From positions 11,035,508 to 11,099,507 of the forward strand of contig CM049313.1 of assembly GCA_026874595.1 (NCBI GenBank): a stretch of DNA of 64,000 nucleotides, read 5' to 3'. The position numbers were made by a program, and so were the translations under genes. The notes beneath the pieces are model-generated. The model was not told where the DNA came from and searched no databases. It worked only from the letters and a program-made list of their open reading frames with translations. Positions 30,478 to 41,633 of the stretch are shown in pieces (within the stretch, counting starts at the first letter, position 1; every line of letters begins with the position of its first letter). Origin of the DNA: Sipunculus nudus. Lineage: Eukaryota; Annelida; Sipuncula; Golfingiida; Sipunculidae.

Positions 30478-30949
30478 TATTAAAATAGGCGTTGTTCCGT
30501 ATCTACAACCAAGCAAGCGGCAGCAGGGATCCTATTGTATGTCCTCAGAAAGGCAGGCAAGCGAAAGCAAAACTGCATCCCAAATCCCCATACAGGCAGC
30601 TGCGTCCCAAATGAAATCCCCATGCAGGCAGGCGAAAGCAAGATCCTCCCTCCGAAACTTCAGTCTCCTGAGTCCCAAAACAGATGGAGATGTAACCGAA
30701 GGAAAATCTGACAGTGAAATTTATACCATGCCCAAAACAAACGGGCTGAAGCAAAATATCCGTCCGCTTTCTTCGAACCAACAAACAGGAGGAAACTTGC
30801 CAGGTCTTTATGTAGCAGAGGCAGGCAGTCTCTATCCACCACCCTCGTATAGACGGGCAATAACGTCATCTCCGTCCAAGACCCCTACATTGTTACCTAC
30901 AAATACGGACCGGGGGGGGGGGGGGTATATCCAAAGGTATTCAACATAG
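30478..30949 (+). CDS. Candidate exon of an unidentified gene
   Basis: An open frame runs from a possible acceptor (actctaacag at 30464-30473) through an ATG at 30539 to a stop at 30947-30949. The ATG-initiated part is 136 codons. GC is clearly higher than around it, and the product is polar, rich in Ser, Pro and Gln (for example SESKTASQIPIQAAASQ, PPPSYRRAITSSPSKTP), like an intracellular tail or disordered region. The last 12 codons run into a 14-G tract and a repeat, so the true exon may end earlier. A possible companion exon lies at about 29771-29898 (MDPLPIPDNLNLQKRSV). No family recognised. Confidence 0.3.
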
Positions 30950-31125
30950 GAACATCAGTGCTGATGTATATTAACAAAATCTGTGCCAAGTTCAAAGATT
31001 GATGACGTTGACCTACTTTTCAAGGTCACAGAGCTTAGAAAAGAAACAAAACTTGGGAGCTTATATCTCAGAAAGCCTTTGATGGATTGTTATGAAACAT
31101 GGTATGCTAATTGGGACTGATTTTG
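30935..31125 (+). repeat. Dispersed repeat, copy 1
   Basis: Shares with 31695-31890, in the same orientation: tattcaaca(c/t)agga, cagtgctgatgtatat, tttcaaggtcacagagctt, and ggattgttatgaaacatggt. The two copies bracket the endonuclease fragment at 31.1-31.4 kb, so they may be parts of one composite insertion. Confidence 0.7.
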
Positions 31126-31380
31126 ACCAAAAATAACGTGTGTCAATACACCATCTTAGCAGGAGAATTAAATATTGATCTGTCAAACCAATCATCACAT
31201 GCCACCAAGTTGCATTTTTTAATCTCATGGATTTTATCAAACCATTTCCAAGTAAAAACAGACTACAGAACTACGATAGACCACATTTACACCAATAAGC
31301 CAAAGAAGAACATTGAGTTGGATACTTACGAAACATACTACTCCCACCACAAGGCAATTTATCTTCATATAAAAACATAA
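31111..31380 (+). pseudogene. Decayed retroelement endonuclease (EEP) fragment
   Basis: The frame contains ILAGELNIDLSNQSSH, TIDHIYTNKPK and YETYYSHHKAIYL. These match the order of EEP-type endonuclease motifs in non-LTR retrotransposons, normally GDFN, DHI..N and SDH. Here GDFN has become GELN and SDH has become SHH, so the catalytic acid and the SDH Asp are both lost. A dead fragment of about 90 codons. Confidence 0.7.
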
Positions 31381-31694
31381 AGACTTGCTACAGCTGCATC
31401 TCACCCTCTATTGTGAACACATCTTGTTTTACAGGTTATCCCTACAGTGTTTATAATCATATAGATCTAGATCATTTATGTTATATGATTTGCAAAGACA
31501 TTTCAATATCCATCTCTAGTTCCAAGTTTTTTACTTACAAGAGAGGTCTGATAGATATACATCCATGTGAGAACAGATGTTCTGCACTTGTTCCCGAGAC
31601 CAGCCATATACACTCCTGCAGACTGAGCACTAATGTCAGCTTCTCCTGACCTTCTGTCTAGTAATGAATTTATTATTGGCTTTTCAGTATTGGC

Positions 31695-31890
31695 AATGCG
31701 AGGGGATATTCAACACAGGAACTTAATTTTTTCAGTGCTGATGTATATGAACAAAATCATGATCAAATATGGCTGACCGTGACATACGTTTCAAGGTCAC
31801 AGAGCTTTATACAATACAAAAAAAAACTTACAAGCTAATTTCTCAGGAACCTCTGGGTGGATTGTTATGAAACATGGTATAATGATATGC
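31695..31890 (+). repeat. Dispersed repeat, copy 2
   Basis: Diverged same-strand copy of the repeat at 30935-31125; see there. Confidence 0.7.
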
Positions 31891-32094
31891 CTTGATGATC
31901 TCTTTAAGTCTGAATGAGGTTGGTCTTACAATACCTGCTAAGGTACAACATACCTTTCCAGTTTAAATTTATAAATGAGACGTGTACATATAAACATCCA
32001 TGTGAAAAACAAATATTTCATTATTGTTACTGTTACCGCCTTTAAACACTTCTTTTGGCTGAGGGATTTTGTCAGCTTCTTCTGATATATAAGT

Positions 32095-32225
32095 TTTAAG
32101 GGTCGCTCTTTTAGCGAACCTGTGAGCTTATGCGATGGTGCGGCGTCGTGCGTCGTCTGTACGTTAACCATAGCTATCTCAAAAACGGCAGAAGCTAGCA
32201 TCAAATTTTTTGCAAATAATCAGTC
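32095..32225 (+). repeat. Dispersed repeat (tttagcgaa...cgtcgt), copy 1
   Basis: tttagcgaacctgtgagctt through atagctatctcaaaaacggc to aaattttttgcaaataat recurs at about 32977-33105 with moderate divergence, same orientation. No coding potential. Confidence 0.7.
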
Positions 32226-32976
32226 ATCTGAAAAACTATCGGATTTTGTTTATTTTTTTCTAAATGCATTTTCTTATATTTTTTAGGGAAAAAGCTAAAA
32301 AAAGCTTTTAAAATCTTTAAAACTGTCCAACCAAATTGTCCAATATTTCACAGAAATGATCCCTGGAACAATCTCTCTCAAGTTTGTTCGAATGGTTCCA
32401 GTTCGGAGATTTTTTGGCCGAGTTACAGGAGGTTGAACTTAGTCATCTGTCCAAAAAAGCACACTAAAATTAAAATCTCAGAGACGGCTAGAGCTATAAT
32501 CACCAAATTTTATGCCAATGTTTGTCACATATGTCATATCTGAAATTGAGGTATTGGTGGCGCCACCTACATTGATCTGTTTTTTACAAGCGAAAATGTA
32601 ATTTTAAATTCTTCTAGCTTATATACTGATTTATGATGAAACTGTTAGGCTGTTTGGTTTAAACTTTACAAGAATTATTCTATGGTAGGGTCCTAAGAAT
32701 AGATTGAGTAAATACTGCTTTAAAAAAGCATTGTAGCCAATTGAAAAAGGCTTTTTGTGTTTGAAAACAGATTTGACAACATGCAACATGTTTCAGCAGC
32801 CAAGTCAAGAGGTCACTCAGTACAAACAGGTGGGGGGTCCAGACATCACCATGGCAACTGACCTTGCTCTGGCGGGTGTCTAGACAATGTGTCTAGACGT
32901 TTAGACACAATGTCTAGACGCATAATTCCCAGATTGTTGGAACTATATCTTTCAGCTGAAAATACTTGGGTTGCAT

Positions 32977-33105
32977 TTTTAGCGAATTTGTGAGCTTATG
33001 CAATAGTGTGGCGTCGTCCGTCTTCCGTCGTCCAAAGTGCGTCATAGCTATCTCAAAAAGGGCAGGAGCAAGCATCACCAAATTTTTTTCAAATAATTAG
33101 TCATC
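32977..33105 (+). repeat. Dispersed repeat (tttagcgaa...cgtcgt), copy 2
   Basis: Second copy of the repeat at 32095, about 880 bp away and directly upstream of the Helitron-like element. Between the copies, 32556-32571 carries one GGTGGCGCCACC palindrome of the kind repeated at 34.6-35.3 kb. Confidence 0.7.
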
Positions 33106-33127
33106 AATCATCATTTGTTTATTATTT

Positions 33128-34463
33128 TATGCCCCCGGCACAAAGTGGCCGGGGCATATAGTTTTACCCATGTCCGTCATTCCGAAATCAAACAGTTGTA
33201 CGGACTTTTTTTCGCAATGCATGCAGATATTGGCCTGATTTTTGGTGTGTGGGCAGATAATGACCAGTTACAGATCGAGTTCGCGTTTCGTCCCGGTTGA
33301 CCTACTTTTGACCGTTTTATGGCTCCTTAACTTAGAAAATTTTATGAAAAATAGAAATTTTCATGGCAAATACACATGTTCGGATTTTTTTCGCAATGCC
33401 TGCAGATATTGGCCTGATTTTTGGTGTGTAGGCAGATAATGACCAGTTACAGATCGAGTTCGCGTTTTGTCCCAGTTGACCTTCTTTTGACTGTTTTACG
33501 GCTCCTAAACTCAGAAAATTTCATAAAAATAGAAATTTTCATGACAAATACACATGTACGGATTTTTTTTTCGCCATGCCTGCAGATATTTGCCTGATTT
33601 TTTTTTGTGTGTGGGCAGATAATGACTAGTTACAGATCGAGTTCGCGTTTCGTCCCGGTTCACCTACTTTTTAACGTTTTACGCCTCCTTAACATAGAAA
33701 ATTTCATGAAAAATAGAAATTTTCATGACAGGTACACATGTACGGATTTTTTTTTCGCAATGCCTGCAGATATTGGCCTGATTTTTGGTGTGTAGGCAGA
33801 TAAGGACCAGTTACAGATCCAGTTCTTGTTTTGTCCGTGTTGACCTACTTTTGACCATTTGACTGCTCCTGAACATAGAAAGTTTCATGAAAAAGTGTAC
33901 ATGTATGGACTTTTTTTCGCAGTGCCTACAGATACGGGCCTGATTTTTGGTGTGTAGGCAGATAATGGCCAGTTACAGATCGAGTTCTTGTTTTGTCCCA
34001 GTTGACCTACTTTTGACCATTTGACTGCTCCTGAACATAGAAAGTTTCATGAAAAATAGAAATTTTCATAACAAATGCATATGTACTGACTTTTTTTCCT
34101 CAATGCCTGCAGATACCACCCTGATTTTTTATGTGTGGGCAGATAATGACAGTTACAGATCGAGTTCGCGTTTCGTCCCGGTTGACCTACTTTTGATTGT
34201 TTTACGGCTCCTAAACATAGAAAATTTCATGAAAGACAGAAATTTTTTATAGAAAATGCACATGTATGGACTTTTTTTCACAATGCCTGCATATACTGGC
34301 CTGATTTTTGGTGTGTTGCTTGATAATGACCCGTTACAGTTTGCATTTTGCCCTTGTTGACCTACTTTTGACCATACGACACATCCTGAAATTTTTCAAA
34401 ATTTTACAAATGTTTCTAATTTGCCCCAGGCGGGGGCATTCGTGTCGTTCCGACACATCTAGT
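33128..34463 (+). mobile_element. Non-autonomous Helitron-like element with ~180-bp tandem repeats
   Basis: The left part holds a GC-rich hairpin (tatgcccccggc / gccggggcata, 33128-33159). The body is seven tandem units starting at about 33201, 33381, 33559, 33743, 33906, 34087 and 34267 (period 163-184, mostly 180), each with gcctgcagatattggcctga, cagttacagatcgagttcgc and gttgacctacttttga. The right end has a GTGTCG-ttc-CGACAC hairpin at 34442-34456, then AT and CTAG followed by T, as expected for a Helitron 3' terminus. No Rep/helicase ORF. Comparable tandem-repeat Helitron-like elements (the pearl type) are known in bivalves; family identity is inferred. Confidence 0.65.
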
Positions 34464-34464
34464 T

Positions 34465-35500
34465 TCTGCATTTTCTTAGATTTTTGCACAGCGTCCATCT
34501 GTTCATCTGCCTTGGAATAAAAACACTCATATCTCTGCATAAGTTGGACTTATCGACCTGAAATTTTTCATGTGGATACATCTTGGACAGCTTTCTTGAT
34601 TTTATGAGATGTGGCGCCACCTACATCACGTATTACCTGCAGACATCCAAGCTCATATCTTGGGAACCGTTTGACCAGTTGGGCCAAAATTTTGCATGTT
34701 TATAGTTCTCCCATAGCTCTTTATCATACGCAAAACTGGTGGCGCCACCTGCAACAATTTTTGCACAGCGTCAATCTGTTGAACAGCCTCGGAAAAAAAT
34801 CACTCGTATCTCGGCAGTGGTTTGACTTATCCACCTGAAATTTTGCAGGTTTATACATTCTTGACAGCTTCCTTGATTTTATGGCAGGTGGCGCCACCTA
34901 CATTCAAATTTACGCTTCAGACAACCAAGCTCATATCTGTGAAACCATTCGACCGATTTGGCAAAAAATTTGCATGTTTATAGATCTCACATAGCTCTTT
35001 ATCATACACAAAACTGGTGGCGCCACCTGCAATCATTTATGCAGTGTCCGTCTGTTTTTTTATTATTTTTTTTGTCATGGGATAAAATCACTCATATCTC
35101 GGCAGTTGCTTGACTTATCTGCCTAAAATTTTGCAGGTTTTTACATCTTGGATAGCTTTCTCGATTTTGTGGCAGGTGGCGCCACCTACATTTATGTATG
35201 TGCTGCAGACATTCAGGCTTATATTTCAGGACTGGTTTGACATATCCCCCTGAAATTTTGCATGTGTATAGATCTCACATAACTCTTAATCATACACAAA
35301 AGTGGTGGCGCCAACTGCCGCCAGTTTTGCACAGTGGCCGTCTGTTTTTCTGCCGTGGGCTAAAATCACTCATATCTCAGTAGTGGTTTGACTTGTCTGC
35401 CTAAAATTTTGCATGTTTATACATCTTGGACAGCTTTCTGGATTTTGTGGTAGGTGGCACAACCGTCATACACATTTCGGCTGCAGACACCCAGGCTATT
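34465..35500 (+). repeat. ~280-bp tandem array with paired GTGGCGCCAC palindromes
   Basis: Four units can be anchored on ttttgcacagcgtc-like words at 34483, 34757, 35037 and 35325 (spacing 274-288). Each unit holds two copies of the perfect palindrome GGTGGCGCCACC about 130 bp apart (near 34611, 34740, 34888, 35018, 35176; last one imperfect near 35305), plus actcatatctcggcagtggt and cctgaaattttgca. It abuts the Helitron-like 3' end directly. Confidence 0.8.
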
Positions 35501-36189
35501 ATGCAACACACCTCACTCTAATTCCCGTTGTCACTCAATCCATGCCTCACATCACCCGTCCCAGTCTGATTTTGGCGGATACAAGTAGTCGATTGCTGAC
35601 TACCCGTATTCTAATTTTTGTGTTGTGTGCACCCATGCTAGAATTTCAGAAATGATCTTTGTTTAATCGTTTCAGGTTCTAAGTGTTTAGTACTTGCATT
35701 GTTCATATACATGTTACACATGTTCCTGAAAAGTAATGGTCCAGCATTGAAGCATTATACCTGGTGTAATCTCATTGCACAGGTTCGCATTAGGCCTGTA
35801 GGGCTTGTTTTATGGTGTACTGAAAATGACGCTTATTACTCTTCACTCTCCTTTTTGAGCAGCACCTTTTTTTCTCTTTTTTTTTGTTGACAGAATTTTG
35901 AGATGTACAATTTCTCTGCTGCTATTAATAGTTCATTTAGAAAATGGATTGGAAACTAAGCAATTTTTGTGTGCGCAAATGTCCAGCATGTGTCACAACA
36001 TGTTGAAAATACCCTTATCTTCATACAGAAGGATGTGCATCGTGCATGTTTCTGACATGGGGGCAATGTAATATTATATACATTTACATAAAATGCGTTG
36101 CACATCTGACTTGCTTGCATAGAAGGGGAAACTGGTTATACGGTACAATGGCCGAAACCGCAAGTATAAAGGCGTTGCATCTCGAAACA
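35500..36189. other. Intergenic, no gene seen; repeat copy at 35741-35825
   Basis: No convincing exon. The segment 35741-35825 (gaagcattatacctggtgta ... gcacaggttcgcatta) recurs, diverged, at 45765-45845 in the same orientation, so part of this stretch is a dispersed repeat. Confidence 0.55.
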
Positions 36190-36682
36190 CTATCGTTCAC
36201 CAGATCGGGTTCGGCTCTCGAATGGCATGGCTGGGTCTGCGCTGCTGGGATCGGTAGAGGGAATGTAGGTTGCTTCTGGCTTTGCAGCTGTGGATGCTGT
36301 AGCTTTCCTTAAAAGGTCACCGACTCGGGATGGAAGGTGGCGGCCTTTGCGGCTCTCTGCTTGGCTTGGTGTGGCATTGCGTCTTTTGGTTCTTAAGGAA
36401 CGCACAGGGATGAGGTCTTGACCACAGCAACCTGTAGCTACTCGAAGAGCGTAAACTTCTTTTGGCTTGGCTTTGGTCTGATTCAGCCTTTGATAAAAAA
36501 GATGGGGAATCGTCATGTAATACAGGTGGTTAATAGAGAAGAAAGCGTCCTTTATACCGCTGGGTACCAAACTACCTGAAGGGGTTGCCTTTGATGGTAA
36601 GAAAACAACCGAGACAGGTACTTGGCTACCACGTTCGCGCTTGGTCAGAGGGTTCATCGTATTTTCAAAGAAGGGGATGATG
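36190..36682 (-). CDS. Candidate terminal exon, unknown protein
   Basis: Minus-strand frame open from a good acceptor (cctctctttttag, ending 36683) to a stop at 36190-36192; from the first ATG (36657) it gives 155 residues. GC is markedly higher than in flanking DNA. The product is basic, with HLYYMTIPHLFYQRLNQTK, LIPVRSLRTKRRN and a Ser/Pro/Ala-rich end. No family recognised. It starts 460 bp downstream of the Yellow-like gene on the same strand, so it could be the last exon of an overlapping transcript, an alternative 3' exon, or a separate small gene. Confidence 0.4.
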
Positions 36683-37141
36683 CTAAAAAGAGAGGATGGC
36701 TTTTAAATCGCCTGTATTCTTGGTGTATATTGAATTGGTTTTAAATAGTCAACTTTAGGGAGAGACCATATCAGAACGGTTTAACTTCAGTTCATGTCAT
36801 TTCTCCTAGACCCCCATTTGTAAAATGCAGTGATGAAAGGATCTTGAACAAGGAGATGTGTAGGACACTGTGTGTGCTAACAAGTAAAGATGCACTGTGC
36901 AATCACAGGAAACAATGAAGAACTCTCTACAAGATCATAAACCCACTTTGTTTCTTTCGACAGCCGAATTGGCCAGACCATAGCAGGGTATTTGTGAGAG
37001 ATATTTTAACAACATGAACCTTTGCAACCAGATTAAGCATCAGTAAGTAAATTACTGCCATCAGATTCTGTTTGGAGGGATTATACAAGAATTAACCGAA
37101 CTGTAGAGTCGTCATTTGAAGGAAGAAGTGCGGCTCGATTT

Positions 37142-38046
37142 TTAGACGGGGACGATGTATGATACGTCATCCACATATATGCGAGTAATTCGGAAGTTCG
37201 CCCCTGAATTCCCGGTGAAATCAAGTTCCCTGTTTCTAAAAAGTGGAAGCCGGTTTGGAGTTGTCCACAACCACCCGTTGTTGTCCATCGCAAACGTGTC
37301 CGCCCAAATCATGGTTACGTTATTCTGGTCCAGTCTGGTGATCGTTTTCATCTCAACTGTTGACAAGGGGCGATTCTGCGATTGCATGTCCGCGGCGTAC
37401 TCCCAAGCATAGACAGCGTTTAAACTGAGGGCTCCGTAGTACAAGCCCTTCCTCCCCATCAACATTCCGTCTGTTTGGGACTTCTTGGCTCCCAGTGGGC
37501 GGACGTGAGGATGTATATCGTTACCAGGAATATTAGCGACCGCTGTTGGCAGCTGGTACAGGTGAAGACCACCTAGTGGACAGTAGTAAAGTTGTGTCCG
37601 ATCAGGTGAGAGGGCGATACCGTCGACTGGAACCGCTTGTGGGTAGATCTTTCCGTTGATAGTCACGTTCATGTTTTCCGGTTCATAGTGCATGCTTGGG
37701 TGCTCAAGGCGGTGGGCTTTGTTGTTGTTGATGTTGAGCACCACCACGCCGCCATGATGCCCAGTTGGCCCGTGTCCGACGTCACTCATATACACGTATC
37801 CGTTGATTTGATCTACCACAAGGTCATTCACGAAATTCCTGGTGTAACTGAACACTTGATCGCTGAAAACGTGGCGAGCCACAAGTCTGTTGTTGATCAT
37901 ATCCCAGATTAACAGCTCTGGAGGACAGTTGTTGACCTGTGATTCAGAATCCCAAATGTACAACCTTCCAGTATCAATGATCCACATGAAGCCAGTGGTG
38001 GGGTCAATTTCCATGCTCTGAGTGAACTGGAATTTCGAGCAGTCAG
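37142..38046 (-). CDS. Yellow-like gene A, exon 2
   Basis: Acceptor ttcattccag, then ct completing a Thr codon and DCSKFQFTQSMEIDP. Covers most of the beta-propeller and the stop (TAA, 37142-37144). Ends RIYVDDVSYIVPV, without the hydrophobic tail of copy B. Confidence 0.93.
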
Positions 38047-40692
38047 CTGGAATGAACAAAAACAAAAGGATAAATAAATGACCGGGGTTCTTAAGATAAT
38101 ATACGGAAATTTTATGGGACTTTGAAAACGGTGTCTCAGTGAAGGTGGCTCTCTTGTTTCCAACGTGTTTTATCGATGATGTTTGTTCATATTTAGCAAA
38201 ACCTCGAACACTGGGTGTTTTATACACTTTGTTTTTTTGGGGTTTTTTTGGTGAAAATAGTAATAAACAAAACACAGTGAGGCCAAGATGGGACTGTCTC
38301 AAATTATACACACATCCCCTCCAACAGAAAGACAACCGATTTGAATATACACTATGATAAGCAAGGCCCAATACCAATGCTACGCACTACACGGGAGTAA
38401 TGTATTTAACCTTCTGCTGTTAGACAAGGATTGAATTATGTTGAGCGTTGGGCCATTTTTGGCAAACCCATGCCAAAGGAAGCGTCGCAGCAGTAAAGTT
38501 ATGCCTTGGAGTTACTGGTGACATTGAATATTCAAACTTTCTTTTTCAATATAATGGCTCCATCGGCATTTTGAGACTTATAGAACCATTCCGTCGCAGA
38601 TCAAATCTTTTATCAATGAGACAGACTTGTTTTTCATATGTTCTTGTCATATCTTGACACATGGTTCCTCAAACTGGTGAATCATTTAAAAAAAAGACCC
38701 AAGTGTTGAACCATTGAACCGCAACGATTCACCAAGTGCCGGTTTACCGCTGACTCGGGAGGGTATTTCCCGAAAGCACACTCTAGTCCCACACTGCAGG
38801 GGCGGATGCAGGATTCAGGAAAAGGAGGGGTCCAACCCAGGAGGAATAATGATAAACATTAAAAAGTCCCTGGATCCGGAAAAGGGGGGGGGGGAGTTTC
38901 AGGCCAAAAAAATTGGTCTGAAACCCCTAAAAAAGGTTGCGGCGGAGTGTCAGTTGGGAGGGGGGGAGGCAGACCCCCTGGACTCATCCCCTGGATTTGC
39001 TTATGCTATGGATCAGCTGAGCCAATCAAAGAGCGTGTGGCGAACAACTCAACTTTTTGCAACTCCTTCTTAATCTTGTGGCCGAACGCGTCAGCCAAAT
39101 CTCACAAACAGCACTTTACAAATGCCTGATGTATATACACAGCACAGGTGTGAAGAGCTCACTGGAAAGGCCGATCTATACCAAAGGTCTTATAAATATG
39201 AGAATTATGACTTACGGTAATAAATTGTTTATCAACGCCCCCTGGTTTCGTACTTGAAATTATTCTGTACTTGACCTTTGTAATAAATGAAATCATGGCC
39301 GCATAAAAAGCTTTGTAACTCCGATACAAAACAATGGTGCCGTATGGACATTTCCCCGTCAAAGAATTTGATTATAATTATACTAACTGAAAGATTGATG
39401 ACAGAGACAGGCACTTGAAATATAGAGAGATAAATAAAATGGACAACCATTATTAAACATCTCTCTTGTTGATCACCCTAAATAAAATTAACAAGGAATC
39501 AACATATATCCTCAATTGTATTTCGCCATATTTCTATTAGTTGTATAATCTTAAGAGTCAGCTACATGGTCAGATAAAACGTGAACAATAAATATGAATT
39601 AGATTTAAATAAGCATTAGATTGCAACCCGAAAAAAAACAAATGTAAAACGTTTTTGAGTAAATACAAATTTTTCCAATGGTTGGACTCTTAACAGTTTT
39701 TACAAGCTTTGTCACTGACTAATGTAGATGGTAAAGTAGCACTCTCCCAATGGACTAGCAAACCGTTCATTATTCATTTTATGAATAATAATAATACTCC
39801 ATTAATTGTATTTTGAATTATTAATGCACTCTGTTGGTAAAGTTAAGGCAATGTTTGAATAAATAAATACATATTTTTCTTAAGTTAGTCATTGGGACAC
39901 AAATACAATTCATTCTAAGTTTTTTGGGGGTTTTTTTCTTATTGGCCAAGTATAATCATTAAGCTATAGTTTTTTATATAAAGCTGGCCTCGCATCCACA
40001 GATATCATAACTTTATTTTATCCGCCGGAAAATCTATAAATATTCGTTAAAGTCTTGCCAGCTGGCGCATGTCCACACACATTCGGATTTAGCGTGTACA
40101 TAATTAGATTTTTTCGGCCATCTTGGTTACTTTTGTTTCCTTCTTATGGATTGCTATTGAATGTAGTCTTGAAAGTTGAAGGAAGACCAAAAACTGGCCG
40201 CTTCGTTTACGTTCTGATATCATATCAATCTTTTTTTTTTTCCGGCCGAAAAAAATCCTTAACAGTTTTAAGGATATTTGATATCGGTTTTTCCGGCCGG
40301 ATTTAAAAGAGATCGGGCCAGCAGCACCCTCACATAAATCGAAGCCAGGTCGGCCTAAAGTACTTACTTTCATTTTGCCATTCCCAGTCCGGGTACGGTT
40401 TCAGGACCGGCTTGCCGTCTTTCATTTCGACTTTATTCATGGCGCTGGGGACGCCCTTCAGCCACCGTGATACCGTGACGTAAACTCCGTCTTGGTACGT
40501 CTTAATGCCGGTAATGACGTTGTTCTCAGGAATATACCGCCCCTCATTAATTGCGTTTTGGCGATCCTGCGGGGTTGGCCAGTCGTAGTCTATGACAGCC
40601 CATTCATAAACGATTTCTACGGTACCTAGTGTCTGAGCTGTCACACCAGCCCAGCTCAGCATAGCAGCACTTAAAACAGCAGCGTATAGCAT
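37142..40692 (-). CDS. Yellow/MRJP-family secreted protein, complete, two exons
   Basis: Join of 40368-40692 (exon 1) and 37142-38046 (exon 2), 409 residues, the usual family length. Starts with a signal peptide (MLYAAVLSAAMLSWAGVTAQ). Exon 1 carries the family opening (VYEWAVIDYDWP, YIPENNVITGIK, VTVSRWLKGVPSAMNKV, YPDWEWQ). Exon 2 carries MWIIDTGRLYIWD, NDLVVDQINGYVYMSDV, DGIALSPDRTQLYYCPLGG, KKSQTDGMLMGRKGLYYG, LNAVYAWEY and LPLFRNREL. Three Cys are conserved with the second copy at 59.7 kb, and one N-glycosylation site (NVT) is shared. Insect Yellow proteins act in melanin and dopachrome chemistry or bind small ligands; the role here is unknown. A TATA-like word lies about 60 bp upstream of the ATG. 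Confidence 0.93.
38047..40367 (-). other. Intron of Yellow-like gene A
   Basis: 2.3 kb, GT-AG (donor a|gtaagt at 40367, acceptor ttccag). Phase 1, the same position and phase as the intron before the exon of copy B. Contains a MITE-like repeat near 38.8-39.0 kb. Confidence 0.9.
38799..38996. mobile_element. Possible MITE with an 11-G tract
   Basis: Left end gcaggggcggatgcagga; right end ctggactcatcccctg is an imperfect inverted match. The termini resemble the widespread CAGGGGCGGATCCAGG-type repeat ends seen in many animal genomes. Contains a run of 11 G at 38884-38894. No clear target duplication. Confidence 0.4.
40368..40692 (-). CDS. Yellow-like gene A, exon 1 (signal peptide)
   Basis: ATG at 40690-40692; the next 19 residues form a classic signal sequence with likely cleavage after VTA. 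108 codons plus one base, donor gaa a|gtaagt. Confidence 0.93.
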
Positions 40693-41047
40693 TGTTCAGT
40701 CCACCTGGGTTAAATCCAAATGTTAAGAGACGATCAATGATATCTGTAAGCCTATATGTACCTCCAGCTGTATATTCACATGTCAGTTAGGCCAAGGAAC
40801 TGATAAACTGAATGTGCACGAACGTAAAGAGTGCAACTGGATTTACATATTGGTTGAGCAACTGCAGGGAAAGAGCTAATTATGTAAGAGAGTCTTATCC
40901 GTGAATGCAAAATTCACTAGGCATTTAAATAAGGACTTACTGGGCCTACCGTGAATCGTATACCAAGTCATGGAAATCTGAAATTAAATGCAACACTCCT
41001 CTCCATCATATTGCATCGATAACAATCTAAACGGCCCATAATCTTAC

Positions 41048-41633
41048 TAGTCCATGAGCCAGACCCCCCAAAAATGGGATTGGCTCCCAAATAGGGGGAC
41101 TAAATGCTGTTATATTTTTCAGTTACTACAGCATCTGAACTGTGTGAAAACATGTGATGGACATGCAGCATGCCCAGCTAAATGTCTTTTTATAGGCCAT
41201 CTTCAAAATATGTCAAGTTTTTTTGTATACAGTTAAATTTTTGGTAATAATTTGGTTTGTGATCGGTCTTGGCCACATTGTTTACCTAGTGCTAAAGTAA
41301 TGGCGAAACAGAACTTTCTAAAGATACACAAATTTTTATGAATTATTTGAGGTGAATATTAAAGTATTTATGAATTTTGTATTAAAAATAAAAATTAAAA
41401 AAAACCCACATTTTTAGAATATATTTATAGATATTGCAAAATAAATATTATATTCCAATAATTTGAATGCCTTATACGTATGTGTATACACAATATTCAT
41501 GATATGGCATATTATCAGCAAATTTCCTAGTTTTTAGGCTTTTGAAGTGATATTGGATGATAACAAGAGTAAAATCACCTAATATCGCCCATCAGCAATC
41601 ACGTTTTTATATTTTGAATAAATCATTACAGAT
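41048..41633 (+). repeat. Long inverted repeat, left arm
   Basis: Reverse-complement match, over its full length, to 45936-46509. Shared words read on this strand: catgagccaga, gcatctgaactgt, catgcccagctaaatgtctt, aataatttggtttgtgatcg-like, agtaaaatcacctaatatcg and aatcattacaga. Estimated identity about 80 percent by eye. Confidence 0.9.

Noticed and set aside
33115-34252. Several 60-70 codon frames with a shared SYRSSSRFVPV core
   Set aside because: They repeat with the 180-bp units of the Helitron-like element and are by-products of the repeat.
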